The notes: generated by a model not told the origin, from the letters alone. 64,000 nt of DNA from Chloroflexota bacterium (GCA_030607875.1 JAUWJD010000010.1:1-64000), one strand, 5' to 3'. Positions 1-8,475 are shown, numbered from the stretch's first letter. Numbers and translations: made by a program.

Positions 1-151
1 GATTCGGTTCCGGATTGTGTTGGTCGGCTATGCGGCAGTTTAGCGGTACCAGGGATAGTATGCGAGCAACGTCGACTATAACTACCGATAGTAGGTTATC
101 CTGCCACAAGAACTGACCAACACACTTTGAAACCGAGCCCGAGTTTGGCAA

Positions 152-169
152 TTGACGCAGTACCCTGTA
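152..169 (-). repeat. end fragment of the dispersed hairpin repeat
   Basis: These 18 bases are identical to the terminal bases of the full repeat copy that ends near 47148, in the same minus orientation. Only the terminus is present here. It abuts a stop codon that truncates the reading frame ending at 299. This may be a deletion scar of the element, or a chance match to a short sequence. Confidence 0.35.
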
Positions 170-299
170 TGTCTATGAACCGGTAGGGCCTTCGACCTTG
201 AGAGTGCGTCTCCACTTCAGGGAAGGTGATGATTTTGAAATCTACCCTGTTCCTGGCACCAACCTGATAGTTTTTGACAGCTCTGGTGCGTTATACTAG
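156..299 (+). pseudogene. possible 3' remnant of an unidentified gene
   Basis: An open frame of 47 codons follows an in-frame TGA at 153-155 and ends in TAG at 297-299. The translation alternates hydrophobic and polar residues (for example LRVRLHFREGDDFEIYP), as in a beta-rich C-terminal domain. It has no start codon with a ribosome binding site, so it would be the tail of a broken upstream gene. I recognise no family. The rest of positions 1-381 shows no further gene. Confidence 0.2.
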
Positions 300-312
300 T
301 TGGCAAGAGATG

Positions 313-347
313 AACAAGCCTACACCGTAGGTGGTTGTAGGCTTGTT
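313..347 (+). terminator. 12-bp stem hairpin upstream of mvaA
   Basis: AACAAGCCTACA at 313-324 pairs perfectly with TGTAGGCTTGTT at 336-347 across an 11-base loop. No clean T run follows (TGCTTGTGCG), so this may be a terminator of whatever lay upstream or a structured leader of the mevalonate operon. Confidence 0.4.
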
Positions 348-381
348 TGCTTGTGCGTGACAGAAATGAGACAGAGGTGTA

Positions 382-1671
382 ATGCGACAATCATCGCGAC
401 TGACCGGGTTCTACAAGCTCAGCGCTCAAGAGCGCATTGATCTGCTGCAAGAGTTCGCCGACCTGACAGAGGAGCAAGCAAAAGCCCTTTCCGGGGCCGC
501 CGGCCTCGGCCTGACACAGGCCGAGCACATGATTGAGAACGTCGTCGGCGTGTTTGGCCTGCCATTGGGCATCGCCACCAACTTCCTGATCAACGGCCGG
601 GACTATTTGATCCCCATGGCTATTGAGGAACCATCTGTCGTGGCTGGGGCCAGTTTCGCGGCACGTCTGGTGCGCGATGGCGGCGGTTTCAAAACTTGCA
701 GTGACGAGCCACTGATGATCGGTCAAATCCAGGTTTTGGACGTCAGCGATCCGTGGGCCGCGCGCTTTGAGTTGCTGGCCGCCAAAGAACGTATCCTGGC
801 GCTGGCCAACGAGCAGGATCCGGTCATCGTCAAGCTGGGCGGCGGGGCGCGTGACCTTGAAGTACGCGTAGTAGAAAGCAGCCCAGTCGGTCCGATGCTG
901 ATAGTGCACCTGATCTACGATGCGCGTGATGCGATGGGCGCCAACACCGTGAACACGGCGGCGGAAGCCGTCGCTCCGCTGGTGGCGGAGATCAGCGGAG
1001 GCCGGACGCTGCTGCGCATCCTTTCCAACCTTGCCGACCGGCGCCTGGCGCGGGCCAAGGGCATCATCCCGGTTTCCTCGCTGGAACACGGCGAGTTCAG
1101 TGGCGAGGAGGTTGCACAAGGCATTGTCGAAGCCTGGGCTTTTGCGGTGGCGGATCGGTACCGGGCGGCTACGCACAACAAAGGCATCATGAATGGCATC
1201 GACGCGGTGGTCATCGCCACGGGCAACGACTGGCGTGCTATCGAAGCCGGAGCACACAGCTACGCCGCGCGCAGTGGCCGCTACACTTCACTGAGCACAT
1301 GGAACTTGGACAGGGAAGGCAATCTGGTGGGTACGCTGGAGCTGCCGCTGGCCGTGGGCATCATCGGTGGAGCGACCAGAGTGCATCCTGCCGCCAAAGC
1401 AGCGCTGAAGCTGCTCGGAGTGCAAACGGCCCGCGAACTGGCCGAGATCCTGGCCGCCGTTGGCCTGGCCCAGAACCTGGCCGCGCTGCGTGCGCTGGCC
1501 AGCGAGGGTATCCAACGCGGTCACATGAAGCTGCACGCCCGCCAGGTGGCCATCGCCGCAGGCGCAGAGGGCGAAATGATTGATCGCGTGGTTCGGGACA
1601 TGCTGGACGAGAAGGTGGTCCGCCTGGATCGGGCAGAGGCCATCTTGAACAAATCGAGAGACGCATCGTGA
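382..1671 (+). CDS. mvaA: hydroxymethylglutaryl-CoA reductase, class II
   Basis: Reduces HMG-CoA to mevalonate (or runs in reverse), in the cytoplasm. The protein is 429 aa, matching the length of the bacterial class II enzymes. The expected catalytic residues are visible: Glu83 in IEEPSVV, Lys268 in THNKGIMNG, Asp284 in [13 protein letters not shown] and His383 in RGHMKLHAR. The N-terminal ENVVG motif at 52-56 is also typical. The ATG is preceded by AGAGGTG. It overlaps the HMG-CoA synthase start by four bases (GTGA), so the two are translationally coupled. Class II enzymes can be degradative, but the neighbouring HMG-CoA synthase and the mevalonate kinase at 14.7 kb argue for isoprenoid synthesis. 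Cofactor preference cannot be read with confidence. Confidence 0.95.
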   Translation: MRQSSRLTGFYKLSAQERIDLLQEFADLTEEQAKALSGAAGLGLTQAEHMIENVVGVFGLPLGIATNFLINGRDYLIPMAIEEPSVVAGASFAARLVRDGGGFKTCSDEPLMIGQIQVLDVSDPWAARFELLAAKERILALANEQDPVIVKLGGGARDLEVRVVESSPVGPMLIVHLIYDARDAMGANTVNTAAEAVAPLVAEISGGRTLLRILSNLADRRLARAKGIIPVSSLEHGEFSGEEVAQGIVEAWAFAVADRYRAATHNKGIMNGIDAVVIATGNDWRAIEAGAHSYAARSGRYTSLSTWNLDREGNLVGTLELPLAVGIIGGATRVHPAAKAALKLLGVQTARELAEILAAVGLAQNLAALRALASEGIQRGHMKLHARQVAIAAGAEGEMIDRVVRDMLDEKVVRLDRAEAILNKSRDAS

Positions 1672-2714
1672 AGCCAGCAAGAGACGTTGGAATTGTAGGC
1701 TACGGCGCATACGTGCCGCGCTATCGCCTCCCGGCCTCTGAAGTACGGAGGGTGTGGCGGGGAGGGCACGGAGGCTTGCCGGTCGAGGAAAAGTCGGTAC
1801 CCGGCCTGGACGAAGACACCGCGACGATGGCCATCGAGGCTGCGCGCAATGCCCTGGCGCGTGGGTGCGTTTCTCCGGAAGCCCTCCGCGCGGTGTGGGT
1901 GGGCAGCGAGTCCCATCCCTATGCCGTGAAGCCAACTTCGACCATCGTCGCTGAAGCGATTGGCGCCACGCCGCAAGTCAGCGCGGCGGATTTGGAGTTC
2001 GCCTGCAAAGCGGGCACAGAAGCGCTGCAGGCAGCTATCGCCCTGGTAGGCTCGGAGATGGCCGACTATGCCCTGGCCATCGGCATGGATACTGCCCAGG
2101 CCCGTCCAGGAGATGCGCTGGAGTACACCGCAGCAGCAGGAGGTGCTGCTTACATTGTCGGCCCCCGCGAGCAGAGCCTGGCTTATCTCGAGGGCGCGTA
2201 TTCCTACGTGACCGATACGCCAGACTTTTTCCGGCGCGCTTATCAGCATTACCCGGAGCACGGCGGTCGTTTCACTGGCCAACCAGCCTACTTCAAGCAC
2301 ATCACCAACGCAGTCAAGGCCCTGCTCGCTGAGCTGGGCTGTACGCCTACTGATTTCACGGCGGCGGTTTTTCATCAACCCAATGTCAAGTTCCCGCAAC
2401 GAGCCGCCAGGATGTTGGGCTTTAGCAAGGAACAGACCGAAACCGGGCTGCTTTCACCCCAGGTGGGCAACACCTACGCCGGTTCATCCATGCTTGGGCT
2501 TGCGGCCATCCTGGATGAAGCCAAGCCTGGCGACCGCATCCTGCTGGCCTCATTTGGCTCTGGCGCTGGCAGCGACGCTTTCTCTTTTGTGGTGACCAAC
2601 CTGATTATGGAGCGACAGAAGTTGGCCCCTAGCACACAGGCGTACATCGCCCGCCGCAAGCCAATCGACTATGCGCTGTACGCCCGCTACCGCAGAAAAC
2701 TGCAAATGCACTAG
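1668..2714 (+). CDS. mvaS: hydroxymethylglutaryl-CoA synthase, archaeal type
   Basis: Condenses acetoacetyl-CoA with acetyl-CoA to HMG-CoA. The 348-aa length and the N-terminal [13 protein letters not shown] fit the archaeal/Chloroflexota type rather than the longer eukaryote-like enzymes. The nucleophile is Cys113 ([11 protein letters not shown]). His236 ([10 protein letters not shown]) and the acidic residue near position 49 ([10 protein letters not shown]) complete the active site. The GTG start overlaps the mvaA stop. In archaea this enzyme forms a channelling complex with a thiolase and a DUF35 OB-fold protein (Methanothermococcus work). The next two genes encode exactly those partners, although both look altered here. 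Confidence 0.93.
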   Translation: MKPARDVGIVGYGAYVPRYRLPASEVRRVWRGGHGGLPVEEKSVPGLDEDTATMAIEAARNALARGCVSPEALRAVWVGSESHPYAVKPTSTIVAEAIGATPQVSAADLEFACKAGTEALQAAIALVGSEMADYALAIGMDTAQARPGDALEYTAAAGGAAYIVGPREQSLAYLEGAYSYVTDTPDFFRRAYQHYPEHGGRFTGQPAYFKHITNAVKALLAELGCTPTDFTAAVFHQPNVKFPQRAARMLGFSKEQTETGLLSPQVGNTYAGSSMLGLAAILDEAKPGDRILLASFGSGAGSDAFSFVVTNLIMERQKLAPSTQAYIARRKPIDYALYARYRRKLQMH

Positions 2715-2823
2715 TGACGGTCCGTTGTGACGACTCTGCTCGCATCTCGCGGGTTCTGTGGCGAGGCAGTCGCTCCTGACGCGGCCACTACGAGGCATAT
2801 ACGACCTAGAGGACAACCATCTC

Positions 2824-3972
2824 TTGCGTAAAGTCAGCATCGTAGGCATCGGACAAACCAAAGCCGGTGAGCACTGGCAGCGCTCACTGCGCGACCTGGC
2901 AGTGGACGCCATCAAAGCAGCACTGCAAGACGCCAACCTGGAGAGGGTGGACGCTCTGTACGTGGGCAACATGCTCTCGGGCGAGCTGACAGCGCAGCAG
3001 CACCTGGGCGCGTTGATCGCCGACTGGGCCGGCCTGGGCAACATCGAGGCCCTGAGGGTGGAGGCTGCCGACGCCTCCGGCGCTGCCGCCGTGCGCATGG
3101 GCTACCTGGCCGTCGCCAGCGGCGCACAGGATGTGGTGCTGGTGTGCGGCGTGGAGAAGATGACCGATGCCGATGCAGAGACGGCCAACGCCGCCTGGAG
3201 TTCAGGCATGGATGCCGAGAACGAGGCATTGCAGGGCCTATCGATGCCCGCGATTGCAGGGCTGATGATGCACCGCTACACGCACGAGTTTGGCGTGCAG
3301 CGCCAGGATTTCGCGCCCTTTGCAGTGAACGCGCACGCCAACGGGGCAAACAACCCGTATGCCATGTACCAAAGGCCGATCTCCGCCGAGGCGTATGCCA
3401 AGGCGGGAATGGTAGCGGATCCCGTGAGCATGTTCGATGCCGCGCCGTTATGCGATGGGGCAGCGGCGGTTGTATTGTGCCCCAGTGAGACGGCCAGCGA
3501 GTTCGGCAGCAAACCAGTTCGCATCCGGGCGGCTACTGTTGCGACGGATCGGCTGGCGGTGCACGACCGGAAGGATCCGTTGTTTTTGCAGGCGGCCTAT
3601 CTGTCAGCGCAAAGGGCGTACCAGCAAGCGGGGGTGGGGCCAGGTCACATAGACCTGTTCGAACTGCACGACGCATTCACCATCATGGCTGCACTGTCAT
3701 TGGAAGCCTGTGGTTTTGCTGAGCGGGGGAAAGGCACCCACCTGGCCCAGGAAGGGGAGATCGCGCTGCAAGGGCGCATTCCCATCAGCACCATGGGCGG
3801 CCTGAAAGCGCGGGGGAATCCCTTGGGCGCGAGCGGTGTTTATCAGATCGTTGAATTGGTGACGCAATTGAGGGGTGAGGCTGGCGCCAACCAGATTGGG
3901 TGCCATCTGGGCATGGCCCAGAGCCTTGGTGGCAGCGGCGCCACGGCCATCACCCATATTCTGGGAGTATAA
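2824..3972 (+). CDS. thiolase-like protein (SCP2-thiolase family), expected nucleophile missing
   Basis: By position and family this is the acetoacetyl-CoA thiolase partner of HMG-CoA synthase, 382 aa from a TTG at 2824 preceded by AGAGGA. An upstream GTG at 2758 would add 22 residues without a good ribosome binding site. The fold signatures are present: SIVGIGQTKAGEHW, VEKMTD, ELHDAFTIM with His282, GGLKARG and GGSGATAITHIL. Where family members carry the nucleophile in VEAACASG, this protein reads VEAADASG (Asp83). The GHP histidine of GGLKAKGHPVGATG is Asn332 (ARGNPLGASG). It may be a non-condensing scaffold or carry altered chemistry. Family assignment is firm; the enzymatic role is not. 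Confidence 0.85.
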   Translation: MRKVSIVGIGQTKAGEHWQRSLRDLAVDAIKAALQDANLERVDALYVGNMLSGELTAQQHLGALIADWAGLGNIEALRVEAADASGAAAVRMGYLAVASGAQDVVLVCGVEKMTDADAETANAAWSSGMDAENEALQGLSMPAIAGLMMHRYTHEFGVQRQDFAPFAVNAHANGANNPYAMYQRPISAEAYAKAGMVADPVSMFDAAPLCDGAAAVVLCPSETASEFGSKPVRIRAATVATDRLAVHDRKDPLFLQAAYLSAQRAYQQAGVGPGHIDLFELHDAFTIMAALSLEACGFAERGKGTHLAQEGEIALQGRIPISTMGGLKARGNPLGASGVYQIVELVTQLRGEAGANQIGCHLGMAQSLGGSGATAITHILGV

Positions 3973-4031
3973 GCGACCATGCAGACTTTGTCTAGTGCAG
4001 CATGGCAACCTGTGAGGAGGTTCGATAAGTC

Positions 4032-4435
4032 ATGAATGTACCAAGGTACTGGAGAACAGAGAAGACCCGCTACGGACTGATCGGCGAGACCTGCCGTGTC
4101 TGCGGCAAGGCCATCTTCCCGCCACGCGACGTCTGCCCGCACTGCACAGAAGCGGGCCAGGATGTGCACCCTTTCGCGGCACGGGCCAGGTGTATTCCTT
4201 CTCAACTGTCTACGACGCCCCAGCAGGCTACGTAGAATACCAACCCTACACCGTGGCCCTGATCAAGCTGGACGAAGGCCCGTTGGTGACAGCACAGCTC
4301 ACCGACGTAGACAACGAGGATGTGCACATCGGCATGCCGGTGGAGATGGTCACCCGCAAGATCAAAGAAGAGGGCGAGAACGGCCTGATCGTGTACGGCT
4401 ACAAGTTCCGCCCCGTTCTACAAGACGTCAGGTAG
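4032..4435 (+). pseudogene. DUF35 zinc-ribbon/OB-fold protein, frameshifted
   Basis: The acyl-CoA-binding bridge protein between thiolase and HMG-CoA synthase in the archaeal complex. The 5' part from ATG 4032 (good AGGAGG upstream) encodes the rubredoxin-like zinc ribbon CRVCGKAIFPPRDVCPHC. The OB-fold part (GTGQVYSFSTVYDAPAG, then AQLTDVDNEDVHIGMPVEM) lies in another frame. The shift falls at about 4163-4185 and equals a one-base loss or a two-base gain. Both halves are otherwise well conserved up to the TAG at 4433-4435, so this is a recent mutation, a sequencing error or, less likely, programmed frameshifting. A fragment of a second copy lies at 7802-7867. Confidence 0.85.
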
Positions 4436-4449
4436 AAAATCCACATCTT

Positions 4450-4542
4450 ACAGGGTACTGCGTTCAATCACTAAACTCAGACGCCCCTTTTCATGTGAGG
4501 ATTCGATAATCTGAGCTTAGCAATCCATGCACCGAGCAGTAG
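4450..4542 (+). repeat. dispersed hairpin repeat, short form (copy B)
   Basis: Starts with ACAGGGTACTGCG and ends with CACCGAGCAGTA, the termini shared with the copies at 26521, 29463 and 46941. The core folds as a hairpin (ACTAAACTCAGA against TCTGAGCTTAGC) around a loop containing TTTTCATGTGAGGATTCGA. It lies 14 bases after the DUF35 stop codon. Confidence 0.7.
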
Positions 4543-4675
4543 AAGCACCCAACACCTGGATTGTTCTTGCACCAACAACAGGCGCTCAAGCTCTTGCCTA
4601 CCTCCAGATCGTGCTGTTGGCAGCCTGTGTAGTCTGGGCGTTCATCGGCACCGCGCTGTTCTTCTCAAGGAAGGG

Positions 4676-5578
4676 ATGCACAACGTCCTGTGTTATACGC
4701 GACATCTGCTAATGGTACCGGATGATGGTTGCCAGTTTGGAGCGAAGAGGATGAACACTGCACAAAGCATCTCCGCCGATAGCGATTGCTCTGGTCTGGT
4801 TGACGTTGGTGGCCGCAGGCTCTACATTGAGTGTCGTGGAAATGGTGAACCGACGGTGGTGATGGAAGCAGGTTCTGGGGGAATAAACGATACGTGGTCA
4901 TCTGTACGCGACACCGTAGCCACATTCACCCATGCCTGTGCGTACGATCGGGCCAACCGAGGCCGTAGTGACCCGGCGCCAAAGCCGCGAACGGCAAACG
5001 ACATGGCTGCCGATTTGGCTGCACTTCTGGCTAATGCGCCGGTTGCAGGTCCGTATGTGCTTGTCGGCCACTCATTCGGTGGCCTCGTTGTGCGTCTTTT
5101 CGCTGCCCATCATCTCCACGATGTGGCCGGCATGGTTCTAATCGATTCGACACATCCCGACCAGATCGCCCGTTCCGCCAGCATCTTGCCGCCACCGGAT
5201 GAAGAAACTGACGCGGTGCGCCAGCTTCGAGAATGGCTGACGACGATTGATTCCGGGACGCATCCGGAAGGGATCAACTTCGAGGCGAGCCTCAGAGAAG
5301 TGAAAGAGGCGAGCGTGGTGAGGGGGTTGGGCAGCACGCCAGTGGTTGTATTGAGTCGAGGCACTTCTATACGGTGTGACTGTCCGGCGCTGCCCTCTGA
5401 TCTTGCCGCGAAACTTGATGCTGCGTGGCTTGATGTGCAGCGTGATTTGGCGCATCTTTCGACGAATGGTGTACATCAGATCGCGACGAAGAGCGGTCAC
5501 AACATCCCAGGTGATGAACCAGGGCTAGTCGTCGAGACCATTCGTCGCATCGTGAACACAGTGCGTGCACAGCTTTAG
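4676..5578 (+). CDS. alpha/beta hydrolase
   Basis: Serine hydrolase of unknown substrate, at most 300 aa. Homology to the family begins near LVDVGGRRLYIECRG. The nucleophile elbow is VGHSFGG and the His is in KSGHNIPGDEPG; an acidic residue in LIDSTHP may complete the triad. The start is uncertain. ATG 4676 follows AAGGAAGGG very closely, and ATG 4751 would remove 25 non-conserved residues. Many relatives carry an N-terminal membrane helix, and one (YLQIVLLAACVVWAFIGTAL) is encoded just upstream at about 4599-4658 in another frame, so a frameshift near 4670 is possible. The attC-like site at 5597-5696 follows it directly, so it may be an old cassette. Confidence 0.75.
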   Translation: MHNVLCYTRHLLMVPDDGCQFGAKRMNTAQSISADSDCSGLVDVGGRRLYIECRGNGEPTVVMEAGSGGINDTWSSVRDTVATFTHACAYDRANRGRSDPAPKPRTANDMAADLAALLANAPVAGPYVLVGHSFGGLVVRLFAAHHLHDVAGMVLIDSTHPDQIARSASILPPPDEETDAVRQLREWLTTIDSGTHPEGINFEASLREVKEASVVRGLGSTPVVVLSRGTSIRCDCPALPSDLAAKLDAAWLDVQRDLAHLSTNGVHQIATKSGHNIPGDEPGLVVETIRRIVNTVRAQL

Positions 5579-5596
5579 TGTAGCAACGGCGTTGCC

Positions 5597-5696
5597 GCCC
5601 AACCACTCGCGGCAGCCGACCAGGCAGCCCGGCGAAATCCTGACGAGGGTGGAGCCCTCACCGGGCTGCCCGGTGGCTGAGCTTTGTCCGTTAGGC
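5597..5696 (+). mobile_element. attC-like recombination site 1
   Basis: R'' box GCCCAAC (5597-5603, RYYYAAC) pairs with R' box GTTAGGC (5690-5696, GTTRRRY). Inside these, GGCAGCCGAC near 5611-5620 pairs with GTGGCTGAG near 5673-5681 with an offset base, as L''/L' boxes do. The centre is a further inverted repeat (GGCAGCCCGG against CCGGGCTGCC). The 100-base folded architecture is that of an integron cassette site. No integrase is present in the window. Confidence 0.7.
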
Positions 5697-5800
5697 AGCG
5701 ACCCATGCATACCCTTTATAGTGAACACTACACCAGCACGGATTGTGATATTCTAGGACTAGCAAGCAGGGAAGCTGCTCGTGTTCAAGGATGGTGCTCA

Positions 5801-6565
5801 ATGTCAGCCCACGTTACTCATCCTACGCCATACCCCGACGTCAACGCCTTGCTCCACGAGTTATTATCGAGCGTGCAGACCATTTTGGGAAATCACTTTG
5901 TCGGCATGTATCTGTATGGTTCACTTGCCATCGGTGATTTCGCTCCCCACAAGAGTGATATTGATTTTGTCGTTGTCACCGCCAATGAGCTTCCAGACGA
6001 GATGCTTCCGGCTTTGGAAGCGATGCATGCACGCACTGCTGCCAGCGGCTCGATGTGGGCGACGGAGTTAGAAGGCTCCTACATTCCGCAGCACGCCCTC
6101 CGCCGCTGCGACCCAACCCATGCCCTGCATCCGCACATTGATACGGGTGGTGGGACTCTTGGCGTCTAGCAGCACGATAGCGACTGGATTATTCAACGCC
6201 ACATTCTGCGAGAACATGGCGTGGTGCTGGCGGGACCGGCCCCACAAACGTTGATTGACCCAGTTCTTCCAAACGAATTACGTCGGGCTGTGCTGGAAGT
6301 TCTACACGGATGGTGGGCACCCATGCTCCACGATCCCGCTCGGTTGCACAGTCCCGGGTATCGTGCCTACGCTATCCTCACGATGTGTCGGATGCTCTAT
6401 ACTCTCCAGCATGGCACCGTCGCCTCGAAACCAGTCGCAGCACGGTGGGCGCAGGAGTTACTTGGTGAGCGGTGGGCAGCGTTGACAGAACGAGCCTTGG
6501 CATGGCCACACGACGCACAGTCGGGCAATCTGCACGAAACACTGGACTTTCCGCTACACGCTTGA
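5801..6565 (+). pseudogene. aminoglycoside nucleotidyltransferase-like (aadA-type), in-frame stop
   Basis: The N-terminal half carries the nucleotidyltransferase signature YGSLAIGDFAPHKSDIDFVV. The C-terminal half (LHGWWAPMLHDPARLHSPGY and CRMLYTLQHG) is the helical domain of streptomycin/spectinomycin-type adenylyltransferases. The frame is continuous except for one TAG at 6167-6169, between TLGV and QHDSDWIIQRH, where a sense codon such as GAG would give a normal protein. ATG 5801 is the likely start; ATG 5705 would add 32 residues. The gene lies alone between two attC-like sites, a classic cassette layout. The product may be truncated after about 122 residues. Substrate is inferred from family only. 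Confidence 0.8.
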
Positions 6566-6797
6566 ACGCAGTCAACAATTTGAAATACCTACCGATGAAA
6601 CATAAGATTCCTACTCTACGTATCAACATCCTAGATCGCACCGAACAAGACGGTCCAGCCAAGGCATAAGGCCAGACGACAAGTGGAAATGTCAGCATGA
6701 AATGGCACTGGTGAAACCGAAGCGCGAAGTTACTGACACTAATCCCGGCAAGCCGTATGCGGCTGGCAAACGCAAGTAGTATGACCGCGGCGACGCC
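6566..6797. other. 3' part of cassette, no clear gene
   Basis: The 230 bases between the nucleotidyltransferase stop and the second attC-like site contain only short unlikely frames on both strands. A minus-strand frame from 6812 is hydrophobic at its N-terminus but starts inside the attC-like site and runs antisense through the nucleotidyltransferase gene, so I do not call it. Confidence 0.4.
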
Positions 6798-6860
6798 GCC
6801 GAACAAGCGCATGCACCCGATTGCGCTAGCGCGCGGCCACTGGACTCTGGGCCGTTAGCC
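6798..6860 (+). mobile_element. attC-like recombination site 2 (degenerate)
   Basis: R''-like GCCGAAC (6798-6804) and R'-like GTTAGCC (6854-6860) bound a 63-base segment with an internal hairpin (TTGCGCTAGCGCG). The inner L boxes are poor. Its value lies in its position: it closes the cassette that begins after the first site at 5696. Confidence 0.45.
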
Positions 6861-6881
6861 GGGGCGAAGATCGAGGCTGGA

Positions 6882-7700
6882 ATGGATCACCAGGAAGTCA
6901 GACGCTACTGGAACGAGAATGCCGAAACATGGACCCAGCTTGCGAGAGCCGGGTACGATGTCTACCGCGATTACCTCAACACGCCAGCCTTCTTCAGGAT
7001 GCTGCCAGGTATAGATGGGCTTACCGGGCTGGATATCGGCTGTGGGGAGGGTCACAACACCAGGTTACTGGCCGAACGTGGAGCCCGAGTGACCGCCATC
7101 GACATCTCGGAGGTCTTTTGTCAGCACGCCAAACAATTGGAAGAACGGGAGCCGTTGGGCATACGCTACCTGGTGGCCAGCGCCGTGGAGTTGCCGTTTG
7201 CCAATTCAACCTTTGACTTCGCCACAGGGTTCATGAGCTTTATGGACATTGCGGAGACAGGTTGTGTTCTTGCCGAGGCGTACCGCGTCTTGAGGCCTGG
7301 AGGTTTTCTGCAGTTCTCGATAAGCCATCCGTGCTACGACACACCGCACCGCCGAAATCTGCGTGATGAGAAGGGGCTGACGTATGCCATAGAAGTTGGT
7401 GACTACTTCCGAAACCTTGAAGGGGATGTTATGGAGTGGCTCTTTGGCGCCACGCCGCCAGCGGTCAGGGAAGGCCTACCCAAGTTCAAAGTTCCACGGT
7501 TCACGCGAACGATCAGTCAATGGCTGAATCTGCTGATTGAGAAGGGTTTCCTGCTGGAGCGTGTTGAGGAACCACGCCCGAGCGATCAGACAGTAAGCGA
7601 GTGCCCTGATATCCAGGATGCCCAGGTGGTGGCCTACTTCCTGCACGTGCGTGCGCGAAAGCCGAGCGGCGGCACTGTGTCTCCACAAAGGCCCGGCTGA
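6882..7700 (+). CDS. class I SAM-dependent methyltransferase
   Basis: A 272-aa cytoplasmic methyltransferase of the methyltransferase-11 type. Motif I is GLDIGCGEGHN near residue 50, followed by the acidic residue of VTAIDISE and the post-motif VLRPGGFLQFSISHPC. The substrate is unknown. It starts 21 bases after the second attC-like site, so it could be the next cassette cargo, but no third site is visible after it. The start lacks a strong Shine-Dalgarno sequence. Confidence 0.88.
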   Translation: MDHQEVRRYWNENAETWTQLARAGYDVYRDYLNTPAFFRMLPGIDGLTGLDIGCGEGHNTRLLAERGARVTAIDISEVFCQHAKQLEEREPLGIRYLVASAVELPFANSTFDFATGFMSFMDIAETGCVLAEAYRVLRPGGFLQFSISHPCYDTPHRRNLRDEKGLTYAIEVGDYFRNLEGDVMEWLFGATPPAVREGLPKFKVPRFTRTISQWLNLLIEKGFLLERVEEPRPSDQTVSECPDIQDAQVVAYFLHVRARKPSGGTVSPQRPG

Positions 7701-7801
7701 CCTCTCGTTCGTGCAAACGCGGCTCAGCGCAGGGCTGTTCGGAGTTCTGGTGTGTGTGGTTGGTTGTGCGGGCGGAGTTGGTTGTGAGACCCACTCGGGC
7801 T

Positions 7802-7867
7802 GCCCAGCTCACTAATGTGGACAGCGACGACGTGCACATAGGCATGCCCGTGGAGATGGTCACCCGC
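7802..7867 (+). pseudogene. DUF35 OB-fold fragment (second copy)
   Basis: Twenty-two codons translate to AQLTNVDSDDVHIGMPVEMV plus two residues, nearly identical to the same segment of the DUF35 gene at 4290-4358. Nothing DUF35-like can be recognised immediately before or after. The surrounding 7701-8000 has no other gene. Confidence 0.75.
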
Positions 7868-8000
7868 GGGAGCTACACTGCTCGAGCACATCCCGGCACC
7901 CAGACGAATCGGATGCTTGCTACGTGGCCTCATGGTAGTTTCCAAGACCGGTCCCTTGCTTACAGGTGAGCGATAGCCATCACGGCACACCCCCACCGGT

Positions 8001-8246
8001 CTACGCAGCCAGCGAGAGGACTTTTACGACCGCTTGCGGTAACTCAATGGGAATGAAATACCTCGCTGGATACAGGTAGTCTTCACCTGACTCGTCAATC
8101 ACTCGGATCAGGCTACGTTCAGCAGCTCGAGCGTCAGGTATCAATCGGTAGACCTTTCGCACTTCCAGCGAGGCCGCATAGCCGTCGTTGCTCACGCAGA
8201 TGACAAATTGTGCTTCCAAGTTATTCGTTTCCATATAGTCACTCAT
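8001..8246 (-). CDS. small conserved protein, second of an overlapping pair
   Basis: An 81-aa protein of no known function. The segment VICVSNDGYAASLEVRKVYR and the later IDESGEDYLYPARYFIPIEL resemble small uncharacterised proteins widespread in cyanobacteria and Chloroflexota. The ATG overlaps the stop of the upstream 78-aa gene by eight bases (ATGAGTGA), indicating coupling. The two-gene, fully overlapping layout in an accessory region is reminiscent of toxin-antitoxin or regulatory pairs, but no motif confirms that. Confidence 0.7.
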   Translation of the reverse strand: MSDYMETNNLEAQFVICVSNDGYAASLEVRKVYRLIPDARAAERSLIRVIDESGEDYLYPARYFIPIELPQAVVKVLSLAA

Positions 8247-8475
8247 CCAGGATGCTCTTGAGCTTGAATTCTCTCCTGCCTACACCGTGCGCTTCATACC
8301 AATGCACTTCAGCCTTGCATGCTGTACCGTCGTGAAGACGTACCATAGCAACTCCCTTGCGCTTCCTCCAACGGCCAGCACCATACACCTTTCGCAAGCG
8401 AGCCAATTCGCGAATAGAGCCGCCTACTGCAATCGTTTCGACGTTGGTGATTTCGCCAATGACCTCAAAGTACAC
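8239..8475 (-). CDS. small conserved basic protein, first of an overlapping pair
   Basis: A 78-aa protein from a GTG start. It has a central basic stretch (LRKVYGAGRWRKRKGVA) and the C-terminal VHWYEAHGVGRREFKLK motif found in uncharacterised small proteins of cyanobacteria and Chloroflexota. It is transcribed ahead of, and overlaps, the 81-aa partner. The basic residues would permit nucleic-acid binding, which is inference only. Confidence 0.65.
   Translation of the reverse strand: MYFEVIGEITNVETIAVGGSIRELARLRKVYGAGRWRKRKGVAMVRLHDGTACKAEVHWYEAHGVGRREFKLKSILDE

Noticed and set aside
274-297. TTGACA and TATACT considered as a promoter for mvaA
   Set aside because: The spacer is only 12 bases, far from the usual 16-18.
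391-1257. Long minus-strand frame opposite mvaA
   Set aside because: It is a shadow of the HMG-CoA reductase codons; mvaA carries all catalytic motifs. Similar long antisense frames oppose the glycosyltransferase, ligase and type IIG genes.
4527-4712. 61-aa frame with one hydrophobic helix
   Set aside because: It starts inside the dispersed repeat and lacks a ribosome binding site. It may be a frame-shifted N-terminus of the next hydrolase but not a separate gene.
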